Of a DNA stretch of 5,978 nucleotides, positions 5,653 to 5,978 are shown one piece after another. Source of the DNA: WYZ-LMO8 sp964586135 (GTDB taxonomy: Archaea; Thermoproteota; Methanomethylicia; Nezhaarchaeales; WYZ-LMO8); the NCBI GenBank assembly GCA_964586135.1, contig CAZPGS010000054.1, positions 1-5,978 of the forward strand, read 5' to 3'. How positions within the stretch are numbered: the stretch's first letter is position 1; each line of letters opens with the position of its first letter. The notes beneath the pieces were generated by a model. The model did not search any database. It was not told the origin of the DNA and saw only the letters and a program-made list of their open reading frames with translations. Both the position numbers and the translations under genes were made by a program.

Positions 5653-5978
5653 GTGGCTGAAATAGCTATAAAGCGTCACACGACCGACGACTGCTGCGGG
5701 GCCTATTTGCTGAAGAGTTACGCGCTGAGGGCGACGTTGTGGGATCTCTATAGGACCGGCGCCAATTTGGTGAGACGAGAGGACAGGGCAAGCGCATACA
5801 CCGACGCGTGCAAGAAGCTCTCTCGGGTTTGGGGCGAGGAGTTGAGGTTCTACCCCAAGGCGATATCTGAGCCCATGAGGTACCATGAGGAGAAGACGTT
5901 GAAGTGCTTGGAGAATCGAGAGTTGCTCGAGCACGTCGCACCTGATTTCCTAATTTGCCTAACGGGCTTGGGCAACCG
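5653..5978 (+). CDS. Hypothetical protein, N-terminal part, runs off the window
   Basis: An uninterrupted frame of 108 codons from GTG 5653 to the window edge. It begins VAEIAIKRHTTDDCCGAY, continues LLKSYALRATLWDLYRTGANLVRRED and later FYPKAISEPMRYHEEKTLKC, with LLEHVAPDFLICLTG near the edge. The composition is protein-like: amphipathic, probably mostly helical, with charged and hydrophobic residues alternating and four Cys including an adjacent pair (residues 14-15). I recognise no family and no signal peptide or membrane segment. No ribosome binding site precedes the GTG. The same frame is open further upstream to about 5521 apart from a TAG at 5632-5634, so either GTG 5653 is the true start or the gene carries a nonsense mutation near its front. 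Confidence 0.6.
   Translation, partial: MAEIAIKRHTTDDCCGAYLLKSYALRATLWDLYRTGANLVRREDRASAYTDACKKLSRVWGEELRFYPKAISEPMRYHEEKTLKCLENRELLEHVAPDFLICLTGLGN

Noticed and set aside
5570..5660. TTCGAA-containing stretch considered as a tRNA T-arm.
   Set aside because: No acceptor or anticodon stems can be built around it.
1..5978. CRISPR array or regularly spaced repeats.
   Set aside because: No repeat recurs at regular spacing; only isolated palindromes and one 11-bp direct repeat were seen.

Overview
The window looks like a piece of a hyperthermophilic, anaerobic archaeon of the Thermoproteota (crenarchaeal type, possibly near the Desulfurococcales). The clues are a tungsten/molybdopterin aldehyde:ferredoxin oxidoreductase (AOR) family gene with its own ferredoxin, archaeal TATA-like boxes, GGAGG ribosome binding sites with GTG and TTG starts, a fragment of the archaeal-type phosphomevalonate dehydratase (aconitase X) family, and a PIN-domain remnant. 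The species cannot be named from this sequence.

Layout. Positions 1-575 hold no intact gene. On the minus strand they carry what looks like the decayed 3' part of a TnpB gene (IS200/IS605 type), followed by a hairpin at 107-132 resembling the right end of such elements. Positions 576-2745 (minus) are a two-gene operon: a 2x[4Fe-4S] ferredoxin, then a divergent AOR-family enzyme one base downstream behind a very strong ribosome binding site. The TATA-like box at 2772-2780 is the likely operon promoter. Positions 2800-2856 are a GC-rich inverted-repeat region containing a sequence similar to the first hairpin. Positions 2882-3973 (plus) are three unrelated broken genes head to tail: the C-terminal domain of a surface protein, an internal piece of an aconitase-X/phosphomevalonate dehydratase large subunit with an in-frame TGA, and the C-terminal half of a PIN-domain protein with an in-frame TAG. 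Positions 3974-4166 hold nothing I can identify. Positions 4167-5418 (minus) are a tightly coupled two-gene operon: a membrane-anchored extracytoplasmic protein with a LEA-2/WHy-like beta domain, then a four-helix membrane protein of unknown function. Positions 5419-5652 are a divergent control region with a perfect 14-bp palindrome and a symmetric TATA box. A plus-strand gene of unknown function runs off the right edge from 5653.

How the genes work together. The ferredoxin is the probable electron acceptor for the AOR-type enzyme, whose substrate is unknown and whose cluster and pterin ligands deviate from the Pyrococcus furiosus AOR pattern. The two membrane genes probably make one envelope complex. 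The rest is a decaying accessory region. I did not find a clear new defence or mobile system. The best candidates for something undescribed are the AOR variant and the LEA-like/4-TM pair.
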